Origin: Salinadaptatus halalkaliphilus
GTDB taxonomy: Archaea; Halobacteriota; Halobacteria; Halobacteriales; Natrialbaceae
NCBI RefSeq assembly: GCF_006543045.1
Contig: NZ_RBZW01000021.1
Coordinates: forward strand, 310,001-374,000
Direction of reading: 5' to 3'
DNA: 64,000 nucleotides
Positions 27,367 through 35,995 of this stretch are shown piece by piece. How positions within the stretch are numbered: the first letter of the stretch is position 1; every line of letters starts with the position of its first letter. A program made the position numbers and the translations under genes. The notes below the pieces were generated by a model, which did not search any database, had not been told where the DNA came from, and saw nothing but the letters and a program-made list of their open reading frames with translations.

Positions 27367-27986
27367 GCGCAATACCACGTCGTTCACGGCGTGGATACGC
27401 GCCGTCATCCCACCACCAATCATCGGAATCCAACTTCTCTGAGATTTGAACGCTAACGTTCAAGTGGACAGGCCACTTACATTACAAGTAGGAATTAGGT
27501 TGGAACGGAGCGATTCCCACCGGTCCTGCGGAGGCGGCCTGTCCGCCCCAAGCAATGAGATCGTTCGAGAATCTTTGATTCTCGTGATGACGAAAATCGT
27601 CGATTTTCGAACCACAGTATCCGGAACCAGTCGGGTGAACGGTCGGTTCCTATAATGAACCGATGCAGTGCCTGACTGCTTGGAAGCAGTCGGAAAGTAA
27701 CTCCGAGTCCGTCGAAATCTGCCGGACTCCCCCGTGGCAAAAACAACACCGGGAGTCCGAATATGACCAAGGATAGGAGTACCGGGGGCTTGGCACTCCC
27801 AGCAGTCCCACCCGCCAAAAGACCATGAGCATCCCGACGGATTCTCACCGACTGGATGCTCGGTGAGACTGCAAACCTGAAATCTCCAACGCTGAGCAAA
27901 CCGGAGGTTTGCGACGTACGCGAATCTTCGATTCGCTTGACTCAGGATTCCTCCGCGTTTACGCGGAAGAGGATGTCAAATTCGTC
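27367..27986 (+). mobile_element. Gene-less hairpin-chain element with IS605/IS1341-like ends
   Basis: About 620 bp with no defensible coding frame but at least a dozen perfect inverted repeats in succession. Positions: 27375-27394 (left-end-like hairpin, extendable to 27367-27402), 27446-27463, 27462-27478, 27533-27547, 27566-27584, 27591-27609, 27623-27650, 27674-27691, 27723-27759, 27844-27867, 27896-27912, 27920-27936 and 27953-27966. The last one, followed by GAAGAGGATGTCAA, resembles the right end of the TnpB relic at 12.8 kb in mirror orientation. It is interpreted as a non-autonomous IS605-group derivative and/or a structured RNA locus; transcription is unproven. Confidence 0.5.
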
Positions 27987-28246
27987 CTCGTTTGTTTCGT
28001 CTCCCATGGGTGTCGGACGGACGACAACCGTATGTACTTGTTGTGATGATTTGAGTAACTACTGTGTTTTCGCTGGTAGTTCTCCGTCCGAGACGACACC
28101 GCGTCAGTATCAGGATGACCGGAATCAGTCGTTGCACCCGTTTCGAAGGAATTGGTGGCGTCGTGGCTCCGTGATGGACACCGACGTGACGCTCCGAAGT
28201 GGTGACTCCGACACGCTTATTCACGCCGCGCGACGAAATCCCTGTA

Positions 28247-29908
28247 GTGAGCACCGAGACGCCCGAACCCACCGAGACCGAGGCCTTCGAGCGAGTCTGT
28301 GAGACGCTCGTCGAGCGCATTCTCGCCGGCGAGATCGAGCGCGACGAGGTCGAGAAAGCCAAACTCGAGGCCTGTTCGGAGCACTCGGCGCCGAAGGTAC
28401 CCAAGAACTCCGAGCTGTTGGACTACGCGCCACAGGAGCACCGCGAAGCACTCGAGGAAGTCCTCCAGCGCAAACCCGTCCGGACGGCCTCGGGCGTCTC
28501 GCCCGTCGCGATCATGACCTCGCCCGAACGGTGTCCCCACGGGAAGTGTCTGTACTGTCCCGGCGGCCCCGACTCGGAGTTCTCGAGTTCCCAGAGCTAC
28601 ACCGGGAACGAGCCCGCTGCCGCCCGCGGCGTCCAGAACGACTACGATCCCTACGGCCAGGTCCGGCTCCGTCTCGAGCAACTGCGCGAGATCGGCCATC
28701 CGGTCGACAAGGTCGAACTCATCCTGATGGGTGGGACGATGACCGCCCGCAGCCACGACTACCAGGAGTGGTTTGTCAAGCGCGCCCTGGAAGCGATGAA
28801 CGACTTCGACGTGGACAAACAGCCCGAGCCGGCCGAGGGCGTGAGCTTCGCGCAGGATCCCGACGAGTACGAGTGGCGATACGTAGAGGACGTTATCGCC
28901 GAAAACGAGACGGCCGACATCCGTAACATCGGGACGACCTTCGAGACCAAACCCGACTGGTGTGACCCCGAGCAGATCGACCGAATGCTCGATCTGGGCG
29001 GGACGAAAGTCGAGGTCGGCGTCCAGACCACCTACGAGCGGATCAACCGGGAGATGCACCGGGGCCACGGGGTCCAGGCCTCGATCGACGCCAACCAGCG
29101 CCTGCGCGATTCGGCGTTCAAGGTCGGCTTCCACATGATGCCCGGCCAACCCGGGATGAGCAAAGAGATGTGTCTCGAGGACTTCCGGCGCATCTTCGAG
29201 CAGGAGCAGTGGAAGCCAGACTACCTAAAGATCTATCCGACGCTGATCGTCCGCGGGACGGCGACCTACGACTGGTGGCACGAAGGCGAGTACGAGCCAC
29301 TCGGCAACGAGGAGGCCGCCGAACTGATCGCCGAGATTAAGGACATGATCCCCCGGTACACGCGCCTGCAGCGGGTCCAGCGAGACATTCCGGCCGATTA
29401 CATCGACGCCGGCGTTTGGAAATCGAACCTCCGACAACTGGCCAGAAAGCGGATGGCCGACCACGACTGGTCCTGCGAGTGTATCCGCTGTCGCGAGGTC
29501 GGGATGAACGACGCCGAGCCCGACGAGATCGACCTCGAGGTCACGAGCTACGACGCCTGCGGCGGCACGGAACACTTTCTTTCGTTCGAGGATTTCGATC
29601 AAGACCTCTTGATCGGCTTCTGTCGACTCCGGCTCCCGTCGGATCCGGTCCGACCGGAACTCGAGAACGCGGCCCTGATTCGGGAACTGCACGTCTACGG
29701 CTCCGAAGTCACGGTCGGCACCGACGGGGAGACCGACCAGCACCAGCACAAAGGCTACGGCCGCCGGTTGATGGAACGCGCCGAGGAACTTGCCAGCGAT
29801 GCGGGCTACGACAAACTCAGCGTCATCTCGGGGATCGGCGCTCGAGAGTACTACCGGAACAAGTTGGGCTACCACCAGGATGGCCCCTACGTCAGCAAGC
29901 GGTTGTAG
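28247..29908 (+). CDS. elp3: tRNA uridine(34) 5-carboxymethylaminomethyl modification radical SAM/GNAT enzyme Elp3
   Basis: A 553-residue archaeal Elp3 that modifies the wobble uridine of tRNA. The radical-SAM cluster motif CPHGKCLYC (C96, C101, C104) is the Elp3-specific Cx4Cx2C. A second conserved region CECIRCREVG lies near 408-417, and the C-terminal GNAT acetyltransferase domain (about 425-553) has KGYGRRLMERAEELA for acetyl-CoA binding and YYRNKLGY near the end. GTG 28247 is chosen: family members begin about VSTETPEPTETEAFERV, and upstream codons overlap the likely TATA area (CTTATTCACG). Confidence 0.95.
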   Translation: MSTETPEPTETEAFERVCETLVERILAGEIERDEVEKAKLEACSEHSAPKVPKNSELLDYAPQEHREALEEVLQRKPVRTASGVSPVAIMTSPERCPHGKCLYCPGGPDSEFSSSQSYTGNEPAAARGVQNDYDPYGQVRLRLEQLREIGHPVDKVELILMGGTMTARSHDYQEWFVKRALEAMNDFDVDKQPEPAEGVSFAQDPDEYEWRYVEDVIAENETADIRNIGTTFETKPDWCDPEQIDRMLDLGGTKVEVGVQTTYERINREMHRGHGVQASIDANQRLRDSAFKVGFHMMPGQPGMSKEMCLEDFRRIFEQEQWKPDYLKIYPTLIVRGTATYDWWHEGEYEPLGNEEAAELIAEIKDMIPRYTRLQRVQRDIPADYIDAGVWKSNLRQLARKRMADHDWSCECIRCREVGMNDAEPDEIDLEVTSYDACGGTEHFLSFEDFDQDLLIGFCRLRLPSDPVRPELENAALIRELHVYGSEVTVGTDGETDQHQHKGYGRRLMERAEELASDAGYDKLSVISGIGAREYYRNKLGYHQDGPYVSKRL

Positions 29909-29918
29909 CGTCGATCGG

Positions 29919-30701
29919 TCAGCCCTTCTCCGCACTCGAGTCGAGTGCGTCGTCGAAGGCCGCTTTCGTCCGTTGGCTTGCCGCCCGCACGTAGGCCGTA
30001 TCGACGCCGACCATGAGGCCGTCGAAGCCGCGCTCGAGCCAGCGCTCGATATCCTCGTCGCCGAGCGCGAGCGTCGTGACCGCCGTCTCCGCCGCGTGAC
30101 CGGCCTCGAGGATGCGATCGACCGCCTCGAGAAAGCGGTCGTTCGTCACGTCCGCGGTGATGCCAAGCGCCGTCGAGAGATCGGCGGGGCCGACGAAGAG
30201 GCCGTCCACTCCCTCGACGGCGGCGATCTCCTCGACGTTCTCGAGCCCCGCCTCGGTCTCGATCTGGGCGATCGTCACGATCTCGTCGTTGGCCTCCTCG
30301 ACGTACTCGGGGAATCGGTAGCCGTACTCGCTGGCTCGTCCGTTCGCGACGCCGCGGATGCCGTCGGGCGGATACTTGGTCGCCTCGACGAACGCACGGG
30401 CCTCGTCGGCCGTGTCGATCATCGGCGCCATCACGCCGTCGACGCCGATGTCGAGGACGCGCTTGATCTCGGCCGCGTCGTTTTCCGAGACGCGAGCGAG
30501 CGTCCCGGTGTCGGTGCCGGCCGCGTCGACCGCTCGCGCCATCTCGATCGCCGTCTCGAAATCCATCGGCGTATGCTCTACGTCGATGACGGCGACGTCG
30601 AATTCGGTGAGGCCGGTGATCTCGGCGACGGCGGGATCGGACAGCGTGTGCCAGTTCCCGACGATCGGCTCGCGCGCTCGCAATTTAGCTGGGAAGGACA
30701 T
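29919..30701 (-). CDS. HpcH/HpaI aldolase/citrate lyase family protein
   Basis: A 260-residue TIM-barrel class II aldolase of the HpcH/GarL group. VAVIDVEHTPMDFETAIEMARA (about 37-58) carries the acidic and histidine residues; IAQIETEAGLENVEEIAAVEGVDGLFVGPADLS (about 143-175, outlined) carries the metal-binding Glu and the substrate loop. It cleaves or forms 2-keto-3-hydroxy acids with pyruvate, using a divalent metal. The exact substrate cannot be told. It is convergent with elp3 (10 bp between stops). The promoter side shares a CTTTTTCG-type box with the hsp20 promoter. Confidence 0.87.
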   Translation of the reverse strand: MSFPAKLRAREPIVGNWHTLSDPAVAEITGLTEFDVAVIDVEHTPMDFETAIEMARAVDAAGTDTGTLARVSENDAAEIKRVLDIGVDGVMAPMIDTADEARAFVEATKYPPDGIRGVANGRASEYGYRFPEYVEEANDEIVTIAQIETEAGLENVEEIAAVEGVDGLFVGPADLSTALGITADVTNDRFLEAVDRILEAGHAAETAVTTLALGDEDIERWLERGFDGLMVGVDTAYVRAASQRTKAAFDDALDSSAEKG

Positions 30702-30857
30702 GTCCCGATGTTGCCCATAGCCGGCGAAAAAGCTCCGGGTAGCGGTCGGTCGTGTGGCGACCACCGGTCGGACGGTACGGCGTGGCACCGAGACGACCGC
30801 GAGCATAACTCGATTGTATCGACTAGTTATAATAGACTGGGAATCGGTCACGTTCGT

Positions 30858-31517
30858 ATGGCGTTCAGCGACCAGCTACTTGAGGAGGGAAGCCACATCT
30901 GGGCGGCCCAGAAAGACCACCCGTTCGTCCGCGAACTCGCCGCTGGCACGCTCGAGCGGGCGGCGTTCGAACACTGGGTGAAACAGGATTATCGCTACCT
31001 GCTCGATTACGCGCGCGTGTTCTCCATCGCGGGGACGAAGGCTCGCGACGAGGCGACGATGACCCACCTGCTCGGGGTCGCCCACGAGGTCTTAGATCAC
31101 GAGATGGACCTCCACCGGGCGTTCGCCGCCGACTACGGAATCAGCCGCGAGGAGCTCGAGGCCGTCGAGAAGGCCCCGACCTGCGTCGCCTACACGAACT
31201 TCCTCGTGCGGACAGCTCACGAGGGCTCGATCGCCGAAATCGCCGGCGCGCTCTACCCGTGCATGCAGGGGTATCTCGACGTCGCCGAGCACATGGCCGA
31301 CCTCGCCGAGGACGACCACGAGTACACGCCCTTCATCGAGCTGTACACCGGCGATGAGTTCCGCGAGGCGACGGCCTGGTGTCGCGAGTTCGTCGACGAC
31401 TGCGGCGAGCGGTTCCCCGGCGAGCACGAGGCCATGACCGAGGCGTTCCTGACAAGCGCAAAACTCGAGTACCGGTTCTGGGAGATGGCCTACACGCTCG
31501 AGGGGTGGGAGCTGTGA
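30858..31517 (+). CDS. tenA: TenA family protein (Cys type)
   Basis: A 219-residue all-helical TenA/thiaminase-II-fold enzyme of thiamine salvage (amino-HMP formation). The catalytic cysteine is in LYPCMQGY (C135), and the late-helix glutamate is in SAKLEYRFWEMAY (about 205-210). FVRELAAGTLERAAFEHWVKQDYRYL (about 22-47) is the N-terminal TenA motif. The next gene is a second TenA paralogue whose GTG start overlaps this stop (GTGA), so the two are translated as a unit and may act together. Confidence 0.9.
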   Translation: MAFSDQLLEEGSHIWAAQKDHPFVRELAAGTLERAAFEHWVKQDYRYLLDYARVFSIAGTKARDEATMTHLLGVAHEVLDHEMDLHRAFAADYGISREELEAVEKAPTCVAYTNFLVRTAHEGSIAEIAGALYPCMQGYLDVAEHMADLAEDDHEYTPFIELYTGDEFREATAWCREFVDDCGERFPGEHEAMTEAFLTSAKLEYRFWEMAYTLEGWEL

Positions 31518-32284
31518 CCGCCAGTACTCCCGCCGAGGGTGATTCGGGCGCTCGGCCGACGTACGAGGCCTACGCCGCCGATAGCGACGAGCCCGAGCCG
31601 CGGTTTACCGACTGGCTCCGCGAGCGATCCGAACCCGCCTGGACCGACGCCGTCGACCACCCCTTTACCCGGGAGTTAGCCGACGGCACGCTCGCCGAAG
31701 ACGCCTACGCCGACTATCTCGTCCAGGACTACGCGTTCGTCGGCCAGCTCGTCGGCGCGTTCGGCCACGCGGTCGGGCAGGCTCCCGACATGGCGGCGAA
31801 ACGTCGACTCGTCGAGTTCCTCGAGACGGTCACCGACGACGAGGACGACTACTTCGAACGGTCGTTCGACGCGCTCTCGGTCCCGGAGTCGCGCCGACAG
31901 GATCCAGACCTCGCGGAGCCGACGGCGGCGTTTATCGATCTGCTCGGCCGAGCCACAGGCGAGGGCGGGTACGCCGAGACGCTCGCCGTACTGGTGCCCG
32001 CCGAGTGGATCTACGAGGCCTGGGCCACCGCAGCCGTCGAGACACACGCCGATTCCGCCGCTGACGGCCCGCCAAGCGCCGGCACCGAGTTGCCGTTCTA
32101 CTACGCCGAGTGGATCGACCTCCACGCCGTCGAGCCGTTCTGTGAATTCGTCGCCTGGCTTCGGAGCCAACTCGATGCGATCGGCCCCGAACTCTCCCCG
32201 CGGCGCCAGCGACGCGTCGCGGCGCTGTTCGGGCGGACCGTCACCCTCGAGGTCGCCTTTTTCGATGCGGCCTACGAACGGTAA
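31514..32284 (+). CDS. TenA family protein (Glu type paralogue)
   Basis: A 256-residue TenA-fold protein. FTRELADGTLAEDAYADYLVQDYAFVGQL parallels the N-terminal motif of the upstream TenA. At the catalytic position the sequence is LVPAEWIYEAW, with Glu (about residue 164) instead of Cys, the TenA_E arrangement. It probably binds or processes a thiamine-related compound in another way, or forms a heteromer with the Cys-type partner (inference). The start is GTG 31514, overlapping the upstream stop by 4 nt. Confidence 0.83.
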   Translation: MTASTPAEGDSGARPTYEAYAADSDEPEPRFTDWLRERSEPAWTDAVDHPFTRELADGTLAEDAYADYLVQDYAFVGQLVGAFGHAVGQAPDMAAKRRLVEFLETVTDDEDDYFERSFDALSVPESRRQDPDLAEPTAAFIDLLGRATGEGGYAETLAVLVPAEWIYEAWATAAVETHADSAADGPPSAGTELPFYYAEWIDLHAVEPFCEFVAWLRSQLDAIGPELSPRRQRRVAALFGRTVTLEVAFFDAAYER

Positions 32285-32320
32285 GCAGACGAGACTCTCG
32301 ATCGTCCGCGATACGGCCGG

Positions 32321-32980
32321 TCAATCGATCGAAATCTCGAGTTCGAGCACACCGAGATACGACGGCGCGTTACCGCCGCTGGTTCGGAACTCGGTCGGCG
32401 TCGAGTCGACGTACTGGTAGAACTCCGCCTGCGTGGTCGGCATCGTAACCCGGCCGTCTTCGCCCTGCAGGTATGCTGGGGCCTTCGTCTGGTGCATCCG
32501 CTCGACCTGTTCGGTCCACTCTTCGCCGCTGTGGAGGAAGATGCCGAACGAAAAGCGGCCGGCGGCGACGGCGTCGCGTTTCGTCTCGAACTCGTCGGCT
32601 TCCTCGACCGTGTACTCCTCGTCGCTGATCCAGGCGATCGCCGCAAGTCCGCTCGTCCGCAGCAGGTAGGCGTCCCAGGAGAGCGTATCGTCGAAGATCT
32701 CCCAGGCATTTCGCGGGCCGACCGTGTTGACCTCGACGCTGAAGGCGGGGCGACCACGCGCGCCGGTCGCCTCGTGGACGAACGTCGCGTCGTAGCCCGG
32801 CACCCGAATGCCCCGATCATGATACACCAGTCCGTCGGCCTCGAGGTCGAGGTCGTTGTGCTCGGTTACCCCCTCGAGAAAGTCAAGTACCGAAATGGCA
32901 CCGGTCTCCTCGAGTCCCTCGAAAAACGTGGGGAGGTGATGCACCGCCGACCACGGCTGGAATCCCTCGGGCGTACTCAT
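32321..32980 (-). CDS. Uncharacterised soluble protein
   Basis: A 219-residue acidic protein (MSTPEGFQPWSAVHHLPTFFEGLEE); an in-frame ATG three codons upstream (32989) is also possible. It has no membrane segment or clear catalytic signature. The middle contains RDAVAAGRFSFGIFLHSGEEWTEQVERMH, and the C-terminus DSTPTEFRTSGGNAPSYLGVLELEISID is beta-like. I do not recognise the family. It is convergent with the tenA pair and preceded by about 210 bp that also serves trm5 on the other strand. Confidence 0.65.
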   Translation of the reverse strand: MSTPEGFQPWSAVHHLPTFFEGLEETGAISVLDFLEGVTEHNDLDLEADGLVYHDRGIRVPGYDATFVHEATGARGRPAFSVEVNTVGPRNAWEIFDDTLSWDAYLLRTSGLAAIAWISDEEYTVEEADEFETKRDAVAAGRFSFGIFLHSGEEWTEQVERMHQTKAPAYLQGEDGRVTMPTTQAEFYQYVDSTPTEFRTSGGNAPSYLGVLELEISID

Positions 32981-33194
32981 CGCTGTCACCGCCCCCCGTC
33001 GCGGGCTGCACTCGTGGTCGCACTCGAGGGCGGCATCTCGAGCGTGGCGTAGACATCGCTCATACCCGACTCCAGGTGCCGGATTCGGATTAGTGTTTCC
33101 GACTGCCGCTCTCGCCCTGTCACAGGGGCGCCGTGGCCCCCACTCCCGGACGGCAAAACGCCAGGGTTACGGCAGGCGGGTCCCGACTACGGCT

Positions 33195-34175
33195 ATGGAA
33201 GTGCCGTGCGTTCGCGTCGCGCCGGCTGCAGGCGAAGCGACGCGTCGCGACCTGGCGGACGCGAACCTGATCGACGACGGCTACGAGATCGCCGTCGTCG
33301 ACGACGACCTCTACATCCCCGTCACCGATCCCGACGCCGTCCCCGACGACCTCGAGGTCGTCACTCGAGACGCGACCGAGCGCGAGACCCAGACGACGCC
33401 GGCCGATCTCCTCGGATTCGACCCGTCCTACGAGCGCCTCGGCGAGGCGGCGCTGATCGACGAAGACGATTCCGACCGCGCCCGCGAAATCGCCGACGCG
33501 ATCGTCGACTCGGATCTCCCCCTCGAGACCGTCCTGAACAAGGCCTCGAAGGTCAAAGGCGAGACCCGGGTTCGCGACTGGGAACTGCTCGCGGGCGAGA
33601 GCACCGCGGTCGTCCACCGCGAGTACGGCTGTGAATTTGGGCTGGATCTCGCGGCGGTCTACTTCTCGCCGCGGCTCGCGACCGAACGCTACCGGGTTAC
33701 CGAACAGGTCCAGGAGGACGAACGGGCGTTCGACATGTTCGCCGGCGTCGGTCCCTTCGTCGTTCCCGTTGCCAAGCGTGGCGCCGAGGTGGTCGGTGTC
33801 GACATCAACGAAACCGCGATCGAGTACCTCCGAGAAAACGCCCGGCGCAACGATGTCGACGACCGCGTCACCGCCATCTGTGACGACGTTCGCGAGGTCG
33901 CCCCCGACTACGAAGACTGGGCCGACCGACTCGTGATGAACCTCCCCCACAGCGCCGACGAGTTCCTCACCGCCGCAGTCACGATCGCTGGCGACGACTG
34001 CGTGCTCCACTACTACGACATCCAACACGAAGACGATCCCTTCGGCCCCGGTGAACGAGCCATCCGAGCGGCCGCCGAACCCGACTACGGCGTCACCGTC
34101 GAAACCAAGCGCGTCGTCCGCTCGTACGCCCCCCACGAACTCAACGTCTGTCTCGACGTCCGACTCGAGCGATAA
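33195..34175 (+). CDS. trm5: tRNA (guanine(37)-N1)-methyltransferase Trm5
   Basis: A 326-residue archaeal Trm5 that makes m1G37, guarding the reading frame during translation. VLNKASKVKGETRVRDWELLAGE and VYFSPRLATER are conserved D2-domain elements. The class-I SAM fold begins at FDMFAGVGPFVVPVAKRGAEVVGVDIN (about 178-204), and the catalytic NLPHSADEFL (about 252-261) matches the NLP motif. The C-terminus VRSYAPHELNVCLDVRLE is diagnostic. ATG 33195 is favoured because MEVPCVRV starts the conserved D1 region. tRNA-Thr follows about 85 bp downstream. Confidence 0.94.
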   Translation: MEVPCVRVAPAAGEATRRDLADANLIDDGYEIAVVDDDLYIPVTDPDAVPDDLEVVTRDATERETQTTPADLLGFDPSYERLGEAALIDEDDSDRAREIADAIVDSDLPLETVLNKASKVKGETRVRDWELLAGESTAVVHREYGCEFGLDLAAVYFSPRLATERYRVTEQVQEDERAFDMFAGVGPFVVPVAKRGAEVVGVDINETAIEYLRENARRNDVDDRVTAICDDVREVAPDYEDWADRLVMNLPHSADEFLTAAVTIAGDDCVLHYYDIQHEDDPFGPGERAIRAAAEPDYGVTVETKRVVRSYAPHELNVCLDVRLER

Positions 34176-34260
34176 CCGGATGGCGAGCGAATCGCTCCCA
34201 CGACGATATCGATTCGCAATCCTTATGGCTGGTATCGGCCTTACAACAGAATGCACTCGC

Positions 34261-34334
34261 GCCGGTGTAGCTCAGACTGGCAGAGCGAATCCTTCGTAAG
34301 GATTAGGTCGAGGGTTCAAATCCCTCCACCGGCT
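34261..34334 (+). tRNA. tRNA-Thr (anticodon CGU)
   Basis: Full cloverleaf: the acceptor stem GCCGGTG pairs with CACCGGC, with discriminator T at 34334. The D arm is TAGCTCAGACTGGCAGAGC, and the anticodon stem AATCC/GGATT encloses the loop TTCGTAA with anticodon CGT, reading ACG. The T arm is GAGGG-TTCAAAT-CCCTC. There is no intron and no encoded CCA; a run of T follows. The discriminator T is typical of archaeal tRNA-Thr. Confidence 0.95.
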
Positions 34335-34338
34335 TTTT
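34334..34338 (+). terminator. Oligo-T terminator after tRNA-Thr
   Basis: TTTTT directly follows the last acceptor base, a common archaeal intrinsic stop for RNA polymerase after tRNA genes. No hairpin is required. Confidence 0.5.
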
Positions 34339-34652
34339 GCTGCGAACAACACGTGAGCAGCAACAGCCGTCGAGTGATTTGATACGGTCTGGTGTCACGA
34401 TTCACCGGTGAAACCACAGCTGGAACCGCGGTTCCTCCCCCTATCGATCGGCCTCGAACAGATCGATCGGCCAACTCGAGGAGTTCAATAAACGTCTTCT
34501 ATACGGACCATTATTGCCTCTTGGCGAGCGTATTTTACCTTCGTTACCCGAATTCACAACCGTTTGAAAGTATCCGCACAGCGATGTTGTAGATTGGGCG
34601 CCATGACTGTTCAGTCACAGCGACTCACGACCGGCGAGTCGGAGCGGGATTG
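34339..34652. other. Intergenic region with palindrome half copy F and a 16-codon upstream frame
   Basis: About 310 bp between tRNA-Thr and the DUF418 gene. GATACGGTCTGGTGTCACGA followed by TTCACCGGTG (34381-34410) looks like a degenerate left arm of the palindrome family. An AT-rich block at about 34495-34600 carries promoter-like elements. A 16-codon frame, ATG 34603 to TGA 34651-34653, overlaps the next start by one base (TGATG) and could be a leader peptide. Confidence 0.4.
34381..34416. repeat. Dispersed palindromic element, degenerate half copy F
   Basis: GATACGG near the left and CACCGGTGA near the right align with the left arm of copies A-D (GATACGGATTGCTGTA ... TTACCGGTGATCACC), with several mismatches. 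No complementary right arm is recognisable downstream. It is a weak copy, listed for completeness. Confidence 0.4.
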
Positions 34653-35870
34653 ATGAGTTCCGAAACCAGCCCGACGATACCATCGGACCGTATCGTCGCG
34701 CTCGATGCACTTCGCGGAGTCGCGTTGCTCGGCATCTTGCTGGTCAACATCTGGGTCTTTTCGATGCCCGAAGCGACGCTATCGAACCCGACGGTCTACG
34801 GCGACCTCTCGGGCTACAACTACTGGGCCTGGCTCGGCACACACGTCTTCGCCCAACAGAAGTTCATCACGCTGTTTACCATCCTGTTTGGCGCCGGCGT
34901 CGTCCTATTCACCCGAAGTGCCGAACGGAAAGCACAGTCTCCCATCGGGTTATTCCACCGTCGATCACGGTGGCTCATCCTCTTCGGACTCGCCCACGCC
35001 TATCTGCTGTGGTACGGCGACATCCTCTTTGCCTACGGCGTCTGCGCTCTCGGCGTCGTCTTCCTGCGAGACCTCGAGCCACAACCGCTGGCACTGTTCG
35101 GCGTCACGCTGGTGGCCGTTCCCTCGATACTCGAGGTTCTGGCTGGCCTCACAGCCGATCCTACGGCGCTTGCGAGCGCGTGGCGCCCCTCCGCAGTCGC
35201 GCTCGAGGCGGAACTCGAGGCCTATCGCAGCGGCTGGATCGCCCAGCTGAACCATCGGGCACCGGCGGCCTTCCAGCGACAGACATCGGGCTTTGTCAGC
35301 TACACCGCCTGGCGGGTCAGCGGCTCGATGCTACTTGGCATGGCGCTGTTCAAGTGGGGCGTGCTGACGAACGACCGCTCGAGTCGGTTCTATCGCCAAC
35401 TGGTCGTCGGCGGTGCCACGAGCGGCCTCACCGTCATCCTCGCCGGCGTCTGGTTCATCCAGGCGACGAACTGGGATCCCGCGGCGGGGCTGTTCTGGCG
35501 GCAGTTCAACTACTGGGGGAGCTTTGCACTCGCCGGCGCCTACATCGGCGTCGTCATGTTGTATTGCCAGTGGCGATCCGACGGCGTCGTCACCCGAGCG
35601 ACAGCCGCCGTCGGGCGGACTGCGTTCAGCAACTACATCCTCCAGACGCTGCTGGCAACGTCGATTTTTTACGGGCACGGTCTCGGGCTCTTCGGGCAGG
35701 TCACGCGCCTCGAGGCCCTCGGCATCGTCGTGGCGATCTGGGCAGTACAGGTCCCGCTGTCAGTGCTGTGGCTGCGGTACTTCCAGTATGGACCATTGGA
35801 GTGGGGCTGGCGCGTGCTGACGTACCGGTCCAGCCAGCAACTTCGGCGAAGCAACCATACCAAAAATTGA
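34653..35870 (+). CDS. DUF418 domain-containing membrane protein
   Basis: A 405-residue polytopic membrane protein with about 10 helices. The N-terminal RIVALDALRGVALLGILLVNI (about 12-32) is the DUF418/YeiB signature, and the C-terminal QVPLSVLWLRYFQYGPLEWGWRVLTY is the classic DUF418 end (FxYGPLEWxWR). The function of the family is unknown. TTG at 34650 is possible, but ATG 34653 gives MSSETSPTIP and is preferred. The gene ends about 125 bp before the CRISPR array, which is transcribed towards it. Confidence 0.88.
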   Translation: MSSETSPTIPSDRIVALDALRGVALLGILLVNIWVFSMPEATLSNPTVYGDLSGYNYWAWLGTHVFAQQKFITLFTILFGAGVVLFTRSAERKAQSPIGLFHRRSRWLILFGLAHAYLLWYGDILFAYGVCALGVVFLRDLEPQPLALFGVTLVAVPSILEVLAGLTADPTALASAWRPSAVALEAELEAYRSGWIAQLNHRAPAAFQRQTSGFVSYTAWRVSGSMLLGMALFKWGVLTNDRSSRFYRQLVVGGATSGLTVILAGVWFIQATNWDPAAGLFWRQFNYWGSFALAGAYIGVVMLYCQWRSDGVVTRATAAVGRTAFSNYILQTLLATSIFYGHGLGLFGQVTRLEALGIVVAIWAVQVPLSVLWLRYFQYGPLEWGWRVLTYRSSQQLRRSNHTKN

Positions 35871-35953
35871 GTTTGACCGGCTTCAGTTCGTACTCGACCG
35901 AAAGAACAGTAGGGTAGGACCAAGAATTGTCACTCCAAACCCGCCAAGGATCG

Positions 35954-35970
35954 ACCTAGCTTTTCTAGGT
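35954..35970 (-). terminator. Hairpin at the distal end of the CRISPR array
   Basis: ACCTAG-CTTTT-CTAGGT forms a perfect 6-bp stem with a 5-base loop, 26 bp beyond the leader-distal repeat. It could terminate or mark the end of the pre-crRNA transcript read on the minus strand. It is equally close to the end of the convergent DUF418 gene and may serve both. Confidence 0.4.
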
Positions 35971-35995
35971 GCCCGATGATCTCGAACAACTGCCA

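Noticed and set aside
27856-28302. Open frame across 27856-28302
   Set aside because: Crosses the element's right-end hairpins and the elp3 start region; no protein-like pattern.
35954-35995. Possible second leader on the left of the array
   Set aside because: The mutated terminal repeat is on this side and cas genes with an AT-rich leader are on the right, so the left side is the distal end.
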